NCBI RefSeq assembly: GCF_019968605.1
Contig: NZ_CP082966.1
Location: 2,841,501 to 2,905,500 of the forward strand
DNA: 64,000 nt
DNA from: Polaribacter litorisediminis
Lineage (GTDB): Bacteria > Bacteroidota > Bacteroidia > Flavobacteriales > Flavobacteriaceae
Reading direction: 5' to 3'
Positions 34,107 to 41,553 of this stretch are shown here, piece after piece; position 1 is the stretch's first letter, and each line of letters opens with the position of its first letter. The notes under the pieces were generated by a model, which did no database searches, was not told the origin of the DNA, and saw nothing but the letters and a program-made list of their open reading frames with translations. Position numbers and translations under genes: made by a program.

Positions 34107-34718
34107 ATGGATTTAAAAGAATTTAAAGAAGTTTGGAAAAAAGAGCAGAATGAACTGATTTCTAGAATTGATATTAATGAAAAAAAAATTGGTGAGTTAG
34201 AATTTGAAAAATCAAAAAATGAATTTGACAAATACATAAACACATCTATTATGGGTAGAAACTTTGCATTGATTTATTTTATGATATCAATTTTGCTTGC
34301 GTCCCAATTATTTAATGATGAACTGTATAGTATTCCTGCTCTTATTGGAGGTTTTGCGATGCTTTTCTCTTTCTTTCAACATTTACCATTAAAGAAACCC
34401 AATTATAGTTTAATGACTATTATTGAATTACAAAGAACAATTAATTCTTTTAGAATACATACATTAAAATACTCAAAATTTGATACTGGAATTGTTATTC
34501 TATGGCTTTTATCAATAATACCTGTTTTACTTAAATTAAGTTTTAAAATTTCTATTTTAAGCAATTTCTATAGTTTAATTATATATAGTTTAATTGGAGT
34601 CATCGCTATTATAATTATAATAAAATACTTGCCTTTTGATGTTTACAAAAAATGGGATTTAGAATTGAAAAATGCTGAGAAACAATTGAATGAGGTTAGA
34701 AAATTTGAAGCAGAATAG
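34107..34718 (+). CDS. Membrane protein cotranscribed with the sigma factor
   Basis: A 203-residue protein. The N-terminal 50 residues are charged and helical (MDLKEFKEVWKKEQNELISR), followed by about four membrane segments at residues 52-70, 75-92, 128-145 and 150-175, and a charged tail. Its close coupling to the ECF sigma gene (3 bp) is the usual anti-sigma arrangement. The sequence, however, lacks a recognisable zinc-binding anti-sigma motif. I do not know the family. Confidence 0.7.
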   Translation: MDLKEFKEVWKKEQNELISRIDINEKKIGELEFEKSKNEFDKYINTSIMGRNFALIYFMISILLASQLFNDELYSIPALIGGFAMLFSFFQHLPLKKPNYSLMTIIELQRTINSFRIHTLKYSKFDTGIVILWLLSIIPVLLKLSFKISILSNFYSLIIYSLIGVIAIIIIIKYLPFDVYKKWDLELKNAEKQLNEVRKFEAE

Positions 34719-34816
34719 CGTTTGGCAACAAAAAAGTATAAAATTTATGGTAACTTTAAAGAAAAATTGTAAAACCAAAACAACCAATTAACATTTGTAC
34801 TAGACTGAAAATCTTA

Positions 34817-34860
34817 CGGCTTTTAAGCCGCACAAATCTTATACAATCCCGTTCGGGAAT
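34817..34860. repeat. Two tandem GC-rich hairpins
   Basis: CGGCTT/AAGCCG with a TT loop (34817-34830) and TCCCG/CGGGA with a TT loop (34847-34858). Both are GC islands in AT-rich DNA. They resemble flavobacterial REP-type hairpins, or terminators of the upstream operon without a T-run. Confidence 0.5.
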
Positions 34861-34883
34861 TCTTATAAAGAAAATCATAAAAC

Positions 34884-34917
34884 AACTAAAAGTTTCAATA
34901 TATAGAAACTTTTAGTT
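34884..34917. promoter_or_regulatory. Candidate autoregulatory operator of the toxin-antitoxin operon
   Basis: Perfect 13-bp arms AACTAAAAGTTTC (34884-34896) and GAAACTTTTAGTT (34905-34917) with an 8-base AT spacer. The second arm touches the -7 element, so a bound antitoxin would block the promoter. Confidence 0.7.
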
Positions 34918-34924
34918 AGCTTTG
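34917..34924 (+). promoter_or_regulatory. -7 element of the toxin-antitoxin operon
   Basis: TAGCTTTG matches TAnnTTTG, 22 bases before the toxin start codon. No TTG is at the usual distance; that space holds the inverted repeat. Confidence 0.55.
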
Positions 34925-34946
34925 TTGTCTAAATTGCAAAAAAGGA

Positions 34947-35288
34947 ATGAACCCTAAATTTGAAGTTATATTTTTAGAACAAGCTATTGAATTTGTGGAA
35001 AATTTAGACAATAAAACGAGAATGAAAATATTCTATAATATTGATAAAGCTAAATTGACCAATGACCCTAAACTCTTTAAAAAACTAAAAGATGAAATTT
35101 GGGAATTTAGAACAAAATATAGCGGAATTCAAATTAGACTTTTTGCTTTTTGGGATAAATCTGCGAAAACGGAAACATTAGTAATATCAACTCATGGAAT
35201 TATTAAAAAAGTAAATAAAGTCCCAAGATCAGATATTGAAAAAGCAGAAAAATTGAGAATAGATTATTTTAATCATAAAAAACTTTAA
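34947..35288 (+). CDS. RelE/HigB-type toxin
   Basis: A 113-residue protein of the RelE/ParE superfamily. Typical features are a front helix with EVIFLEQAIEFVENLDNKTR, a LFKKLKDEIWEFRTKYSGIQIRLFAFW block and the following TLVISTHGIIKKVNKVPRSDIEKAEKLR. Members of this family cleave mRNA in the ribosome. The toxin comes first and the Xre antitoxin second, separated by 2 bp, as in HigBA-type systems. Confidence 0.85.
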   Translation: MNPKFEVIFLEQAIEFVENLDNKTRMKIFYNIDKAKLTNDPKLFKKLKDEIWEFRTKYSGIQIRLFAFWDKSAKTETLVISTHGIIKKVNKVPRSDIEKAEKLRIDYFNHKKL

Positions 35289-35290
35289 AA

Positions 35291-35620
35291 ATGGAAACTT
35301 CTAAAAAAATGAGAATGATGAGTTTAGACCAACTTAAAGACAAACATCTTGGAGAAGTTGGAACAGATGAAAGAGATAAATATGAATTTGACTTAAAAAT
35401 TGAAATTCTTGGAGATATGATAAAATCTGTAAGAAAAGAAAGACATTTAACTCAGGAACAATTAGGTAAATTAATTGGAGTGCAAAAATCTCAAATATCA
35501 AAACTTGAGAGAAATACTAGAAATGTTACCATTGAAACAATTTTGAAGGTATTTAAAGCTCTGAAAACGAATATCAAATTTAGTATAGAAATGAACGAGG
35601 AAGAATTTAAAATAGCTTAA
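35291..35620 (+). CDS. Xre-family antitoxin (helix-turn-helix)
   Basis: A 109-residue protein with a helix-turn-helix of the Xre/HipB type in residues 50-100 (RHLTQEQLGKLIGVQKSQISKLERNTRNV). The N-terminal 45 residues (MRMMSLDQLKDKHLGEVGT) are probably the toxin-binding part. It is the partner of the RelE-like gene and probably represses the operon through the 13-bp inverted repeat upstream. Confidence 0.9.
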   Translation: METSKKMRMMSLDQLKDKHLGEVGTDERDKYEFDLKIEILGDMIKSVRKERHLTQEQLGKLIGVQKSQISKLERNTRNVTIETILKVFKALKTNIKFSIEMNEEEFKIA

Positions 35621-35690
35621 AAGTGCTACTAGTAATAAAGTGCAAAATTAATTGCTTGCTCTTTATATACTTCTGAAAATCCTCGCGACT

Positions 35691-35860
35691 TTCTATCGGT
35701 AATTTTTATTCCGCTTACCTTTTTAGCGAGAATTTACGAAATAAATTTCGAGAATATTCCTAAACTTAAAAACCCAAATGGCTATTTTATTTTATTGGGT
35801 GTTATGGTTTTAGTAACCTTTGGTTCCGTTTGGTATTTTAAACGTAAGAAGTGGTTTTGA
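35691..35860 (+). pseudogene. Degenerate second copy of the corA 3' end
   Basis: Matches 33221-33389 of corA in the same frame to the same stop codon; about 35 bases beyond the stop also match. The translation gives FLARIYEINFENIPKLKNPN then YFKRKKWF. The GMN ion motif has become EIN, and only about 56 codons survive, with no start. Many changes are synonymous, which suggests the tail of a diverged paralogue that lost its front. Confidence 0.88.
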
Positions 35861-35957
35861 GAATTATTTAGTTTGTTTCTAAAATTAAAAAACCATACTT
35901 TCGTTAAATGCGTATTCTAAACTACATGATGCGCAACAAACCAAAATCTGAAAAAAT

Positions 35958-36449
35958 ATGAATTCTTATGCTGACAGTAAACAGAAGAATAAAAGCCAAT
36001 CGTTAGCTAGTGAATCTTTCCAAAAGAAGAGCAGTAGTGAATCTAATTTTCAGTTTGTAGATAACCGACCTGAAGCTGTTGCGCAAAGAAAACTGCAAAA
36101 TATAGCTAATAATAGTATGCAAATTGCGCAACTAAAAGGTTTTCAAGACATGGCTAACAATAGCCATGAAGTCGTTCAAAGAATTGGTTGGGACGACTTA
36201 TTGGAAGCGGGTACTGCTATTGCCGATCAGCTTCTTGGGGAGCGGACCGCAGAAGCTGTGGTCAGTGCTGTGAATCCTTATAACGCATTGTCGCTTGGAG
36301 AGCGTGCAAGCTTAATTTTGGCTGCCACTGCAAACGCAACCATGGCAAACTTATCAACTGTGATGGGAGCTCTTGGTGCTGATCCTCAACTTATAAATCT
36401 TATAGAAAATGCTGAGGAAGCGAGAGACATCGATGAGTTGGGTCGATGA
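35958..36449 (+). CDS. Orphan protein with injection-system-effector-like N-terminus
   Basis: A 163-residue protein without membrane segments or export signal. Residues 33-76 carry a repeated LQ-x-IANNS-x-Q-x-x-QLK pattern preceded by FVDNRPEAVAQRKLQ. I associate that wording with leaders of DUF4157 and related proteins linked to extracellular contractile injection systems (eCIS). The rest (77-163) is Ala/Leu-rich helical, with no catalytic motif I recognise and no DUF4157 HExxH. Base composition is clearly foreign: 31-32 G/C in the two sampled 60-base lines at 36181 and 36241. No injection-system genes are in the window. Confidence 0.6.
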   Translation: MNSYADSKQKNKSQSLASESFQKKSSSESNFQFVDNRPEAVAQRKLQNIANNSMQIAQLKGFQDMANNSHEVVQRIGWDDLLEAGTAIADQLLGERTAEAVVSAVNPYNALSLGERASLILAATANATMANLSTVMGALGADPQLINLIENAEEARDIDELGR

Positions 36450-36585
36450 AAATAGTTCAAAAAATCAATGTGTTTTTAATTTTGCTTTAAATATTCTATT
36501 TCATGATCCCATGAAGCCTATAATTTTTAAGAAAACAAAGCATATTACATAGAATAAAAGCAAATAAAATAGGAGTATTCTCACG

Positions 36586-37530
36586 TTAGCGAATTCTAAT
36601 AAATTCCTCCAAAATAGCTAAACTCTCTTCAGGATTTTCTTCCATAGGAACGTGTCCTGAATTTTCTAAAACAACCAATTTTGAGTTTGGTAAAGCTTTA
36701 TCCATTCGTTTTCCATTATCTAAAGGAATCCAGGTATCTTTTGCTCCCCAAATTAATAGTGTCGGAGTTTGGATACTTTTCAATTTTTCTAAATTTGATT
36801 TTGTTCCTAGCTTAAAATCTATTTTTGCTCTATCTATAAAGGCTTGTCTATTGCCAACTCGTAAAGCCATTTTATGATAACGTGTAATTAGTTCATCAGT
36901 AATTTTAGATTCATTGCCATACACTTCTTTCATGTTTTTTTTGATGAAGAATTTTGGTGTCACATATAAAAATAGTGAATTTAAAACAGGCGTTTTTGCC
37001 ATTTTGAAAATAGCAGGTTGTTCTTTGTTTGTGGGCAATCCGCTTGCATCAATCAAAATTAGTTTTTCTATTTTTTCAGGATGTTCGGCTGTATAATTCC
37101 ACGCAATATTTCCGCCTAAGGAATTTCCTGCTAGATGGAATTTATCAACTTTAATTTCCTCTAAAAATTGGTGTAAAAAGTTGGTATAGGCTTTTATAGA
37201 GTAATCTGCATTTTTATTGGGACCTGTAATTCCGAATGCTGGTAAATCCATTCTTATGACTCTATAATTTTTGGTGAGCTGTTTTGTCCAATCGTTCCAA
37301 GTATGCAAAGAAGAAGCTGTACCATGCACTAAAACAATAGGAAATCCTTTTCCTTCATCTCTATAATGCACTTGCATTCCGTCTATTTCTATAAATTTAG
37401 AATGCTCTTTTGCATATTCCTTTTTTAAATCATCTACAGAAATATCGGCATAAAAAATACTACTGATGAAGAGCATTAAAATCACTAAAACTGTGTAGAA
37501 ATAATATTTTATATTTCTATTTTTCGTCAT
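36586..37530 (-). CDS. Alpha/beta hydrolase, membrane-anchored
   Basis: A 314-residue alpha/beta-fold hydrolase. A hydrophobic N-terminal segment (residues 9-27) probably anchors it in the inner membrane. The oxyanion HGTASSLHTW motif is near residue 70, the nucleophile is in AGNSLGGN, and the closing NSGHVPMEENPEE supplies the catalytic histidine. It follows the cyclase gene by 2 bp, so the two are coupled. The substrate is unknown; the family includes esterases, haloalkane dehalogenases and C-C hydrolases. Confidence 0.85.
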   Translation of the reverse strand: MTKNRNIKYYFYTVLVILMLFISSIFYADISVDDLKKEYAKEHSKFIEIDGMQVHYRDEGKGFPIVLVHGTASSLHTWNDWTKQLTKNYRVIRMDLPAFGITGPNKNADYSIKAYTNFLHQFLEEIKVDKFHLAGNSLGGNIAWNYTAEHPEKIEKLILIDASGLPTNKEQPAIFKMAKTPVLNSLFLYVTPKFFIKKNMKEVYGNESKITDELITRYHKMALRVGNRQAFIDRAKIDFKLGTKSNLEKLKSIQTPTLLIWGAKDTWIPLDNGKRMDKALPNSKLVVLENSGHVPMEENPEESLAILEEFIRIR

Positions 37531-37532
37531 TC

Positions 37533-38282
37533 TTATTTTATGATTTCATACAAAATAGGTTTGCTTGGTGTGGCATCATTTTCAAAAGGAGCAATCATTA
37601 AATTGAGTAAATATTCGCCATCCTCTACGGAGTTAGGAACATAAATAAACTCAGTAATTGTAGCATCCATTCTGATTTCGCCATCTGTATTCCAAAATGC
37701 ATTATGTGATAATAACTGTCCATCATCTTTTTCTTTATCTACTGATGGTAAATCAATTAACAAATGTTTTATGCCTTTTTCTCTTAAATAAATAGCCGCT
37801 TTCTCAGACAGATATGTTGGGTTTGTATCTGAATATCGCATACTCTTTTTCTCCTCTAAATTAGGCAACGTTCTGATTACAATAGCATCACGTTTTTTGT
37901 TTCTCAAGGCATTTTTTAGTTGTTTAACGCCAATCAAAAAATCTCCATTATGAAACAAAGGAGCAATTGTAACAACTTCTGCTAAGAAAATAAAATATTT
38001 TAAATTTTTATTTATTGAATGTACTTTCTCCGTAATATGACCCACACATTCTGTGTGTGTAATATGTGAATGTGGATTAAATTGAATATTATTAAAATTA
38101 ACAACGGCACCATTCGCAACGCTTATTTCATAACCATCTTGTGTTTCCGCAGAAATCTTTGGATCATCCGCGTACCAAGCATTTATATTCTGTTTTGATA
38201 CATCAATCGGAATTGAAATATCTATTGGATTAGAAATATCTACCTCTATTTTTCTTGAATTATATTCTATAGTTGCTTTCAT
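37533..38282 (-). CDS. Cyclase / kynurenine formamidase-like protein
   Basis: A 249-residue protein of the metal-dependent cyclase family. The metal motif appears as HSHITHTECVGHI near residue 72, related to the usual HxGTHxDxPxH. A later HLLIDLPSVDKEKDDG block and HNAFWNTDGEIRMDATIT fit the family core. Family members hydrolyse formamides or cyclic amides. It lies between hemW and the alpha/beta hydrolase on the minus strand, with short gaps. Confidence 0.85.
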   Translation of the reverse strand: MKATIEYNSRKIEVDISNPIDISIPIDVSKQNINAWYADDPKISAETQDGYEISVANGAVVNFNNIQFNPHSHITHTECVGHITEKVHSINKNLKYFIFLAEVVTIAPLFHNGDFLIGVKQLKNALRNKKRDAIVIRTLPNLEEKKSMRYSDTNPTYLSEKAAIYLREKGIKHLLIDLPSVDKEKDDGQLLSHNAFWNTDGEIRMDATITEFIYVPNSVEDGEYLLNLMIAPFENDATPSKPILYEIIK

Positions 38283-38283
38283 T

Positions 38284-38305
38284 TATGCTGAACTTGTTTC
38301 AGTAA
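38284..38305 (+). repeat. Copy of the CTGAACTTGTTTCAG repeat
   Basis: ATGCTGAACTTGTTTCAG in the 50-bp gap between hemW and the cyclase gene. Relatives occur at about 4353, 33453, 57894 and 57946. Confidence 0.7.
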
Positions 38306-38332
38306 TTTTTTAGTTATTTTCTTACATTTTAA

Positions 38333-39538
38333 TTACGCTAAATTTAGCATAAATAAATCTGACGCCAATCCGTCAGACAAAAATTTTCCCTTTTTAGTAG
38401 TTTTTAAAACATCGTTTTCAATATACAATAATTCTTGTTGAATAAACTTTTTAGATTGCATTTGTAAATATTTTGAATAATTGTTTCCGAAATCTCTTTC
38501 TATTTTTGATAAAGAAACTCCCCAAATTGTGCGTAAACCTGTCATTACATATTCATTATATCGATCTGTTACAGTTAACGTTTCTCTTTGAATTGCCAAT
38601 TCGTTTTGATTTATTTTTTTTATATAAATAGCATTATTTTGTACATTCCAACTTCGTTGTTTTCCGTTAAACGAATGCGCTGCTGGCCCTATACCCAAAT
38701 ACGATTTACCTAACCAATATGCCGAATTATTTTTACTGAAAAAACCTGCTTTTCCAAAATTTGATAATTCATAATGTATAAAATCTGCTTTGCTTAATTC
38801 TTCTGTAAGAATTACAAATTGTTCTTCTGCTTTGTCATCATCTACATTTTTAATAATTCCTTTTTTTATAAAATTTGCCAACGCTGTTTTTGGCTCTACG
38901 GTTAAAGCATAACTAGAAATATGTGGTACTCCAAAATTTAACGTAGTTTGAATATTTTCTCTCCATTGTTCGTTTGTACAATCTGGAATTCCGTAAATTA
39001 AATCTACAGAAATATTACTAAAATATTGTGTTGCAATTTGCAAACATTCGATAGCTTCATTAGAATTATGTGCTCTATTCATCAATTTTAAATCGTGTTC
39101 AAAAAAAGATTGTACACCAATACTCAATCTATTTATTTTTGATTTAGAAAGCTCAATTATTTTTTCTTCTGATAAATCATCCGGATTTGCTTCTAACGTA
39201 ATTTCTGGGTTCTCAACCACAATAAAATTACTATAAACAGCTTCTATCAATCTATTTATTTCTTGGGTTGATAAAATACTTGGCGTTCCTCCACCAAAAT
39301 AAATGGTTTCAATAGTTGCTCCATTTAATTCACTTTTTCGTAATTCAATTTCTTTGATTAAGCAAGATATTAATTCGTCTTTCTTTTTTAAAGACGTTGA
39401 AAAATAAAAGTTACAATAGTAACAAGCTTGTTTACAAAATGGAATATGGATGTAGATACCAGAGGCCCCATCTAACTTCCCCAAAGGGGAAGAATTCTCA
39501 CTATTATGAGACGACTCTAAATATGATTTTTGTGCCAA
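38333..39538 (-). CDS. hemW: Radical SAM family heme chaperone HemW
   Basis: A 401-residue protein that loads heme into apo-proteins. The Fe-S/SAM motif is GIYIHIPFCKQACYYCNFYF, starting near residue 27, followed by YFGGGTPS and LTLEANPDDL-type blocks (ITLEANPDDLSEEKI) and QSFFEHDLKLMNRAH. The C-terminal HemW region has YNEYVMTGLRTIWGVSL. The first 26 residues (MAQKSYLESSHNSENSSPLG) are not native: they read through a hairpin repeat. The usual start just before GIYIHIPF has no Met here, so the extension is probably translated. Confidence 0.93.
   Translation of the reverse strand: MAQKSYLESSHNSENSSPLGKLDGASGIYIHIPFCKQACYYCNFYFSTSLKKKDELISCLIKEIELRKSELNGATIETIYFGGGTPSILSTQEINRLIEAVYSNFIVVENPEITLEANPDDLSEEKIIELSKSKINRLSIGVQSFFEHDLKLMNRAHNSNEAIECLQIATQYFSNISVDLIYGIPDCTNEQWRENIQTTLNFGVPHISSYALTVEPKTALANFIKKGIIKNVDDDKAEEQFVILTEELSKADFIHYELSNFGKAGFFSKNNSAYWLGKSYLGIGPAAHSFNGKQRSWNVQNNAIYIKKINQNELAIQRETLTVTDRYNEYVMTGLRTIWGVSLSKIERDFGNNYSKYLQMQSKKFIQQELLYIENDVLKTTKKGKFLSDGLASDLFMLNLA
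39462..39495. repeat. Hairpin repeat inside the hemW 5' coding region
   Basis: GGCCCCATCTAACTTCCCC with CTTCCCC/GGGGAAG around an AAA loop (39476-39492). It encodes the SSPLGKLDGAS part of HemW. A shorter relative lies directly before thyA (54244-54274). Confidence 0.8.
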
Positions 39539-39544
39539 ATTTGT

Positions 39545-40144
39545 TTATTTTTTCTTTCTCAAATTTACAACGATTCCGCTTTTTGAGCCCCCTTTGGGGG
39601 TTTGGGGGCTATTCTGTTTAACGAAAGAAGCCCAACCTGTATAGTTTTTTCCTCCCACAACTTTTCCAGAATTGTAAAAATGACAAACGGCTGCTGCTAA
39701 ACCATCTGTAGCATCCAAATTTTTAGGCAAAGTTTTTAAATTTAAAAGCGATTTTAACATTAAAGCCACTTGCTCTTTACTAGCACTTCCGTTTCCGGTA
39801 ATCGACATTTTAATTTTCTTTGGTAAATATTCTGTAATCGGAATTTCTCGAGACAATCCTGCCGCCATGGCCACTCCTTGCGCTCTACCCAACTTTAACA
39901 TGGATTGTACATTTTTACCAAAAAAAGGTGCTTCAATCGCTATTTCGTCCGGATTATAAGTGTCAATTAATTCGATCGTTCTTTCAAAAATTAACTTCAG
40001 TTTTAAATAATGGTCTGTATATTTGGTAAGCATTAATTCATTCATTTGAATAAACTCCATCTTTTTACCAATCACCTTTATAATTCCGAAACCCATAATG
40101 GTGGTTCCTGGATCTATTCCTAAAATAATTTTTTCTACTTTCAA
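39545..40144 (-). CDS. ruvC: Holliday junction endonuclease RuvC
   Basis: A 199-residue DNA resolvase that cuts Holliday junctions with RuvAB. The acidic catalytic residues are in [14 protein letters not shown] (Asp11), IAIEAPFFG and the C-terminal [14 protein letters not shown]. Conserved [12 protein letters not shown] lies between. The chain is about 15 residues longer than usual: after WASFVKQ it reads [22 protein letters not shown], encoded by a GC-rich hairpin repeat. HemW starts 6 bp downstream, so the two share a transcript. Confidence 0.95.
   Translation of the reverse strand: MKVEKIILGIDPGTTIMGFGIIKVIGKKMEFIQMNELMLTKYTDHYLKLKLIFERTIELIDTYNPDEIAIEAPFFGKNVQSMLKLGRAQGVAMAAGLSREIPITEYLPKKIKMSITGNGSASKEQVALMLKSLLNLKTLPKNLDATDGLAAAVCHFYNSGKVVGGKNYTGWASFVKQNSPQTPKGGSKSGIVVNLRKKK
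39586..39610. repeat. GC-rich hairpin repeat at the ruvC 3' end
   Basis: AGCCCCC (39586-39592) and GGGGGCT (39604-39610) form a perfect stem around a GGGGG-containing loop. It is translated as [11 protein letters not shown] at the end of RuvC. A known type of flavobacterial repeat (established from memory, not searched). Confidence 0.8.
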
Positions 40145-40157
40145 AAATTACGAGGAG

Positions 40158-40289
40158 TTAAAATATTGCCGTTAACAGTGTTTCTGCCTTAAACCAAAGC
40201 AATAAAGCTAGCGCTAATAACAAGACTAACATGAGTCCTTTTTTAGGCTTTGATTCTTTCTGTTTCCCAAATTTTCTTTTAAATTTCAT
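40158..40289 (-). CDS. Small single-pass membrane protein, 43 residues
   Basis: A short gene starting at ATG 40287-40289 and ending 14 bp before ruvC. It encodes a basic N-terminus (MKFKRKFGKQKESKPKKG) followed by one membrane helix (LMLVLLLALALLLW) and FKAETLLTAIF. The positive-inside rule places the N-terminus in the cytosol. A clean start, stop and proportionate spacing to ruvC suggest it is real. It has no recognisable family. Leading ruvC suggests cotranscription. Confidence 0.6.
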   Translation of the reverse strand: MKFKRKFGKQKESKPKKGLMLVLLLALALLLWFKAETLLTAIF

Positions 40290-40332
40290 TTTATATAATT
40301 ATTTTGAAATTATTTGTGAATATAAAAATATT

Positions 40333-40430
40333 TTCGATTCTATTTCGATGAAAAATGGTAATCACTAGAACCGACAAACCGCAAACTACAACGATCAACT
40401 GTGAATTTTCACAACAACTGTAAACTGCAA
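40333..40430. repeat. Decayed relative of the nested repeat at 10124
   Basis: ATTTCGATGAAAA, ATCACTAGAACCGACAAA and AACTGTAAACTGCAA in the same order as near 10197-10260 (ATCACTCGAACCGACAAA, AACTGAAAACTGCAT). The stems have decayed. Confidence 0.45.
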
Positions 40431-40437
40431 TTGCCTT

Positions 40438-41127
40438 TTACGATCTATTTTTAGTAGCTCTTAACATTTCTCTTTTTCCCGGAGGTCCAGGCAATCTTTC
40501 TACCATAAAACCAACAGTTTGCAAGGCTCTTCTTACACTTCCTTTTGCAGAATAGGTGACTAAAATACCCTTAAATTTCAAAGCCGTATACATATTCTGA
40601 AAAATTTCTTCCGTCCATAATTCAGGTTGATTTCTAGCACCAAATGCATCGAAATAAATTAAGTTGAAGACATTTTCATCTTGAATATCCGCAAAAAATT
40701 GTTTCCTTTTCGTCAGCTGAAAATCTTTTGAAATAGCCAATTTATCTTCCCAAGAAATCTCATGCATGGCATCAAAAATTAATTGATGTTCAGACGCATT
40801 TAATTCAGAAACATAATTGAGTTTTTGAATTTCATCCGCTAAAACAGGGTATGCTTCTACCCCGACATACTCTATTTTTACTTCTTTTTTAATGCCTTCT
40901 AAAAAAGTAATAAAAGCGTTTAAACCAGTACCAAAACCAATTTCTAAAATCGAAATATTGCCTTTAGATTCAGATTCAAGTTTTGAGCAAACAGGTTCAA
41001 ACCCACTTTTTATAAAAACATGATAAGCCTCTTGGATAGCGCCATGCTTAGAATGATATTGCTCATCCCAATCTGGTAAATGAATGGTTGTAGAACCATC
41101 TGAAGTTATCAAAATTTCTCTTTTCAC
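40438..41127 (-). CDS. mnmD: tRNA 5-methylaminomethyl-2-thiouridine methyltransferase MnmD
   Basis: A 229-residue free-standing version of the methyltransferase half of MnmC. It transfers a methyl group from SAM to make mnm5s2U34 in tRNA. The SAM-binding region is ILEIGFGTGLNAFITFLE near residue 60. The family motifs IYFDAFGARNQPELWTEE and VTYSAKGSVRRALQTVGF follow, ending with RLPGPPGKREML. Minus strand; separated by 3 bp from the heme-binding lipoprotein gene upstream. Confidence 0.93.
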   Translation of the reverse strand: MKREILITSDGSTTIHLPDWDEQYHSKHGAIQEAYHVFIKSGFEPVCSKLESESKGNISILEIGFGTGLNAFITFLEGIKKEVKIEYVGVEAYPVLADEIQKLNYVSELNASEHQLIFDAMHEISWEDKLAISKDFQLTKRKQFFADIQDENVFNLIYFDAFGARNQPELWTEEIFQNMYTALKFKGILVTYSAKGSVRRALQTVGFMVERLPGPPGKREMLRATKNRS

Positions 41128-41130
41128 GAT

Positions 41131-41553
41131 TTATGGAATCAGTAATTTTTTAATTTTTGGAATCGGTCCAATGCAAGTCGTTTTATGACAAGCAATACAG
41201 CTGTTAATTGTATTGTTATGTTTTAAAACCAAAGAATCTTTAGAACTTCTAAAAACTTGTTGATAGCTGTCTAAATAAAATTCTGAAAAAGCCTGAAAGG
41301 AAGCATCTCTATCCGCCGGATCTGTAAGTGTTGCCGTGTGAATGTTTGCAAACTTTTTCGAAAAATTCACTGGCGTTTTCCCTTCTAAAATAAGCTGTTT
41401 ATTTTCTAAATTCGCATCATACATTTGTAACATTAAAGCAGCCATTTCTGACTGCTTGTATAGATTACTTTTTTTTATTTGTACTTCCGTCTCTTTTTTA
41501 GAAGAACACGCAACGAGCAATACCAATAAAAATATATAAAATAAACTTTTCAT
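41131..41553 (-). CDS. Small lipoprotein with a CxxCH heme motif
   Basis: A 140-residue lipoprotein (signal ending LLVACSSK). One CxxCH heme-binding motif occurs near the C-terminus (NSCIACHKTTCIGPIP). Probably a periplasm-facing, single-heme protein of unknown partner. It overlaps the preceding DUF4920 gene by one base and is followed by mnmD with 3 bp, so the three form an operon. Confidence 0.75.
   Translation of the reverse strand: MKSLFYIFLLVLLVACSSKKETEVQIKKSNLYKQSEMAALMLQMYDANLENKQLILEGKTPVNFSKKFANIHTATLTDPADRDASFQAFSEFYLDSYQQVFRSSKDSLVLKHNNTINSCIACHKTTCIGPIPKIKKLLIP

Noticed and set aside
34817..34858. Riboswitch upstream of the toxin-antitoxin pair
   Set aside because: Two short independent hairpins without a multi-helix junction or conserved core; more like REP hairpins.
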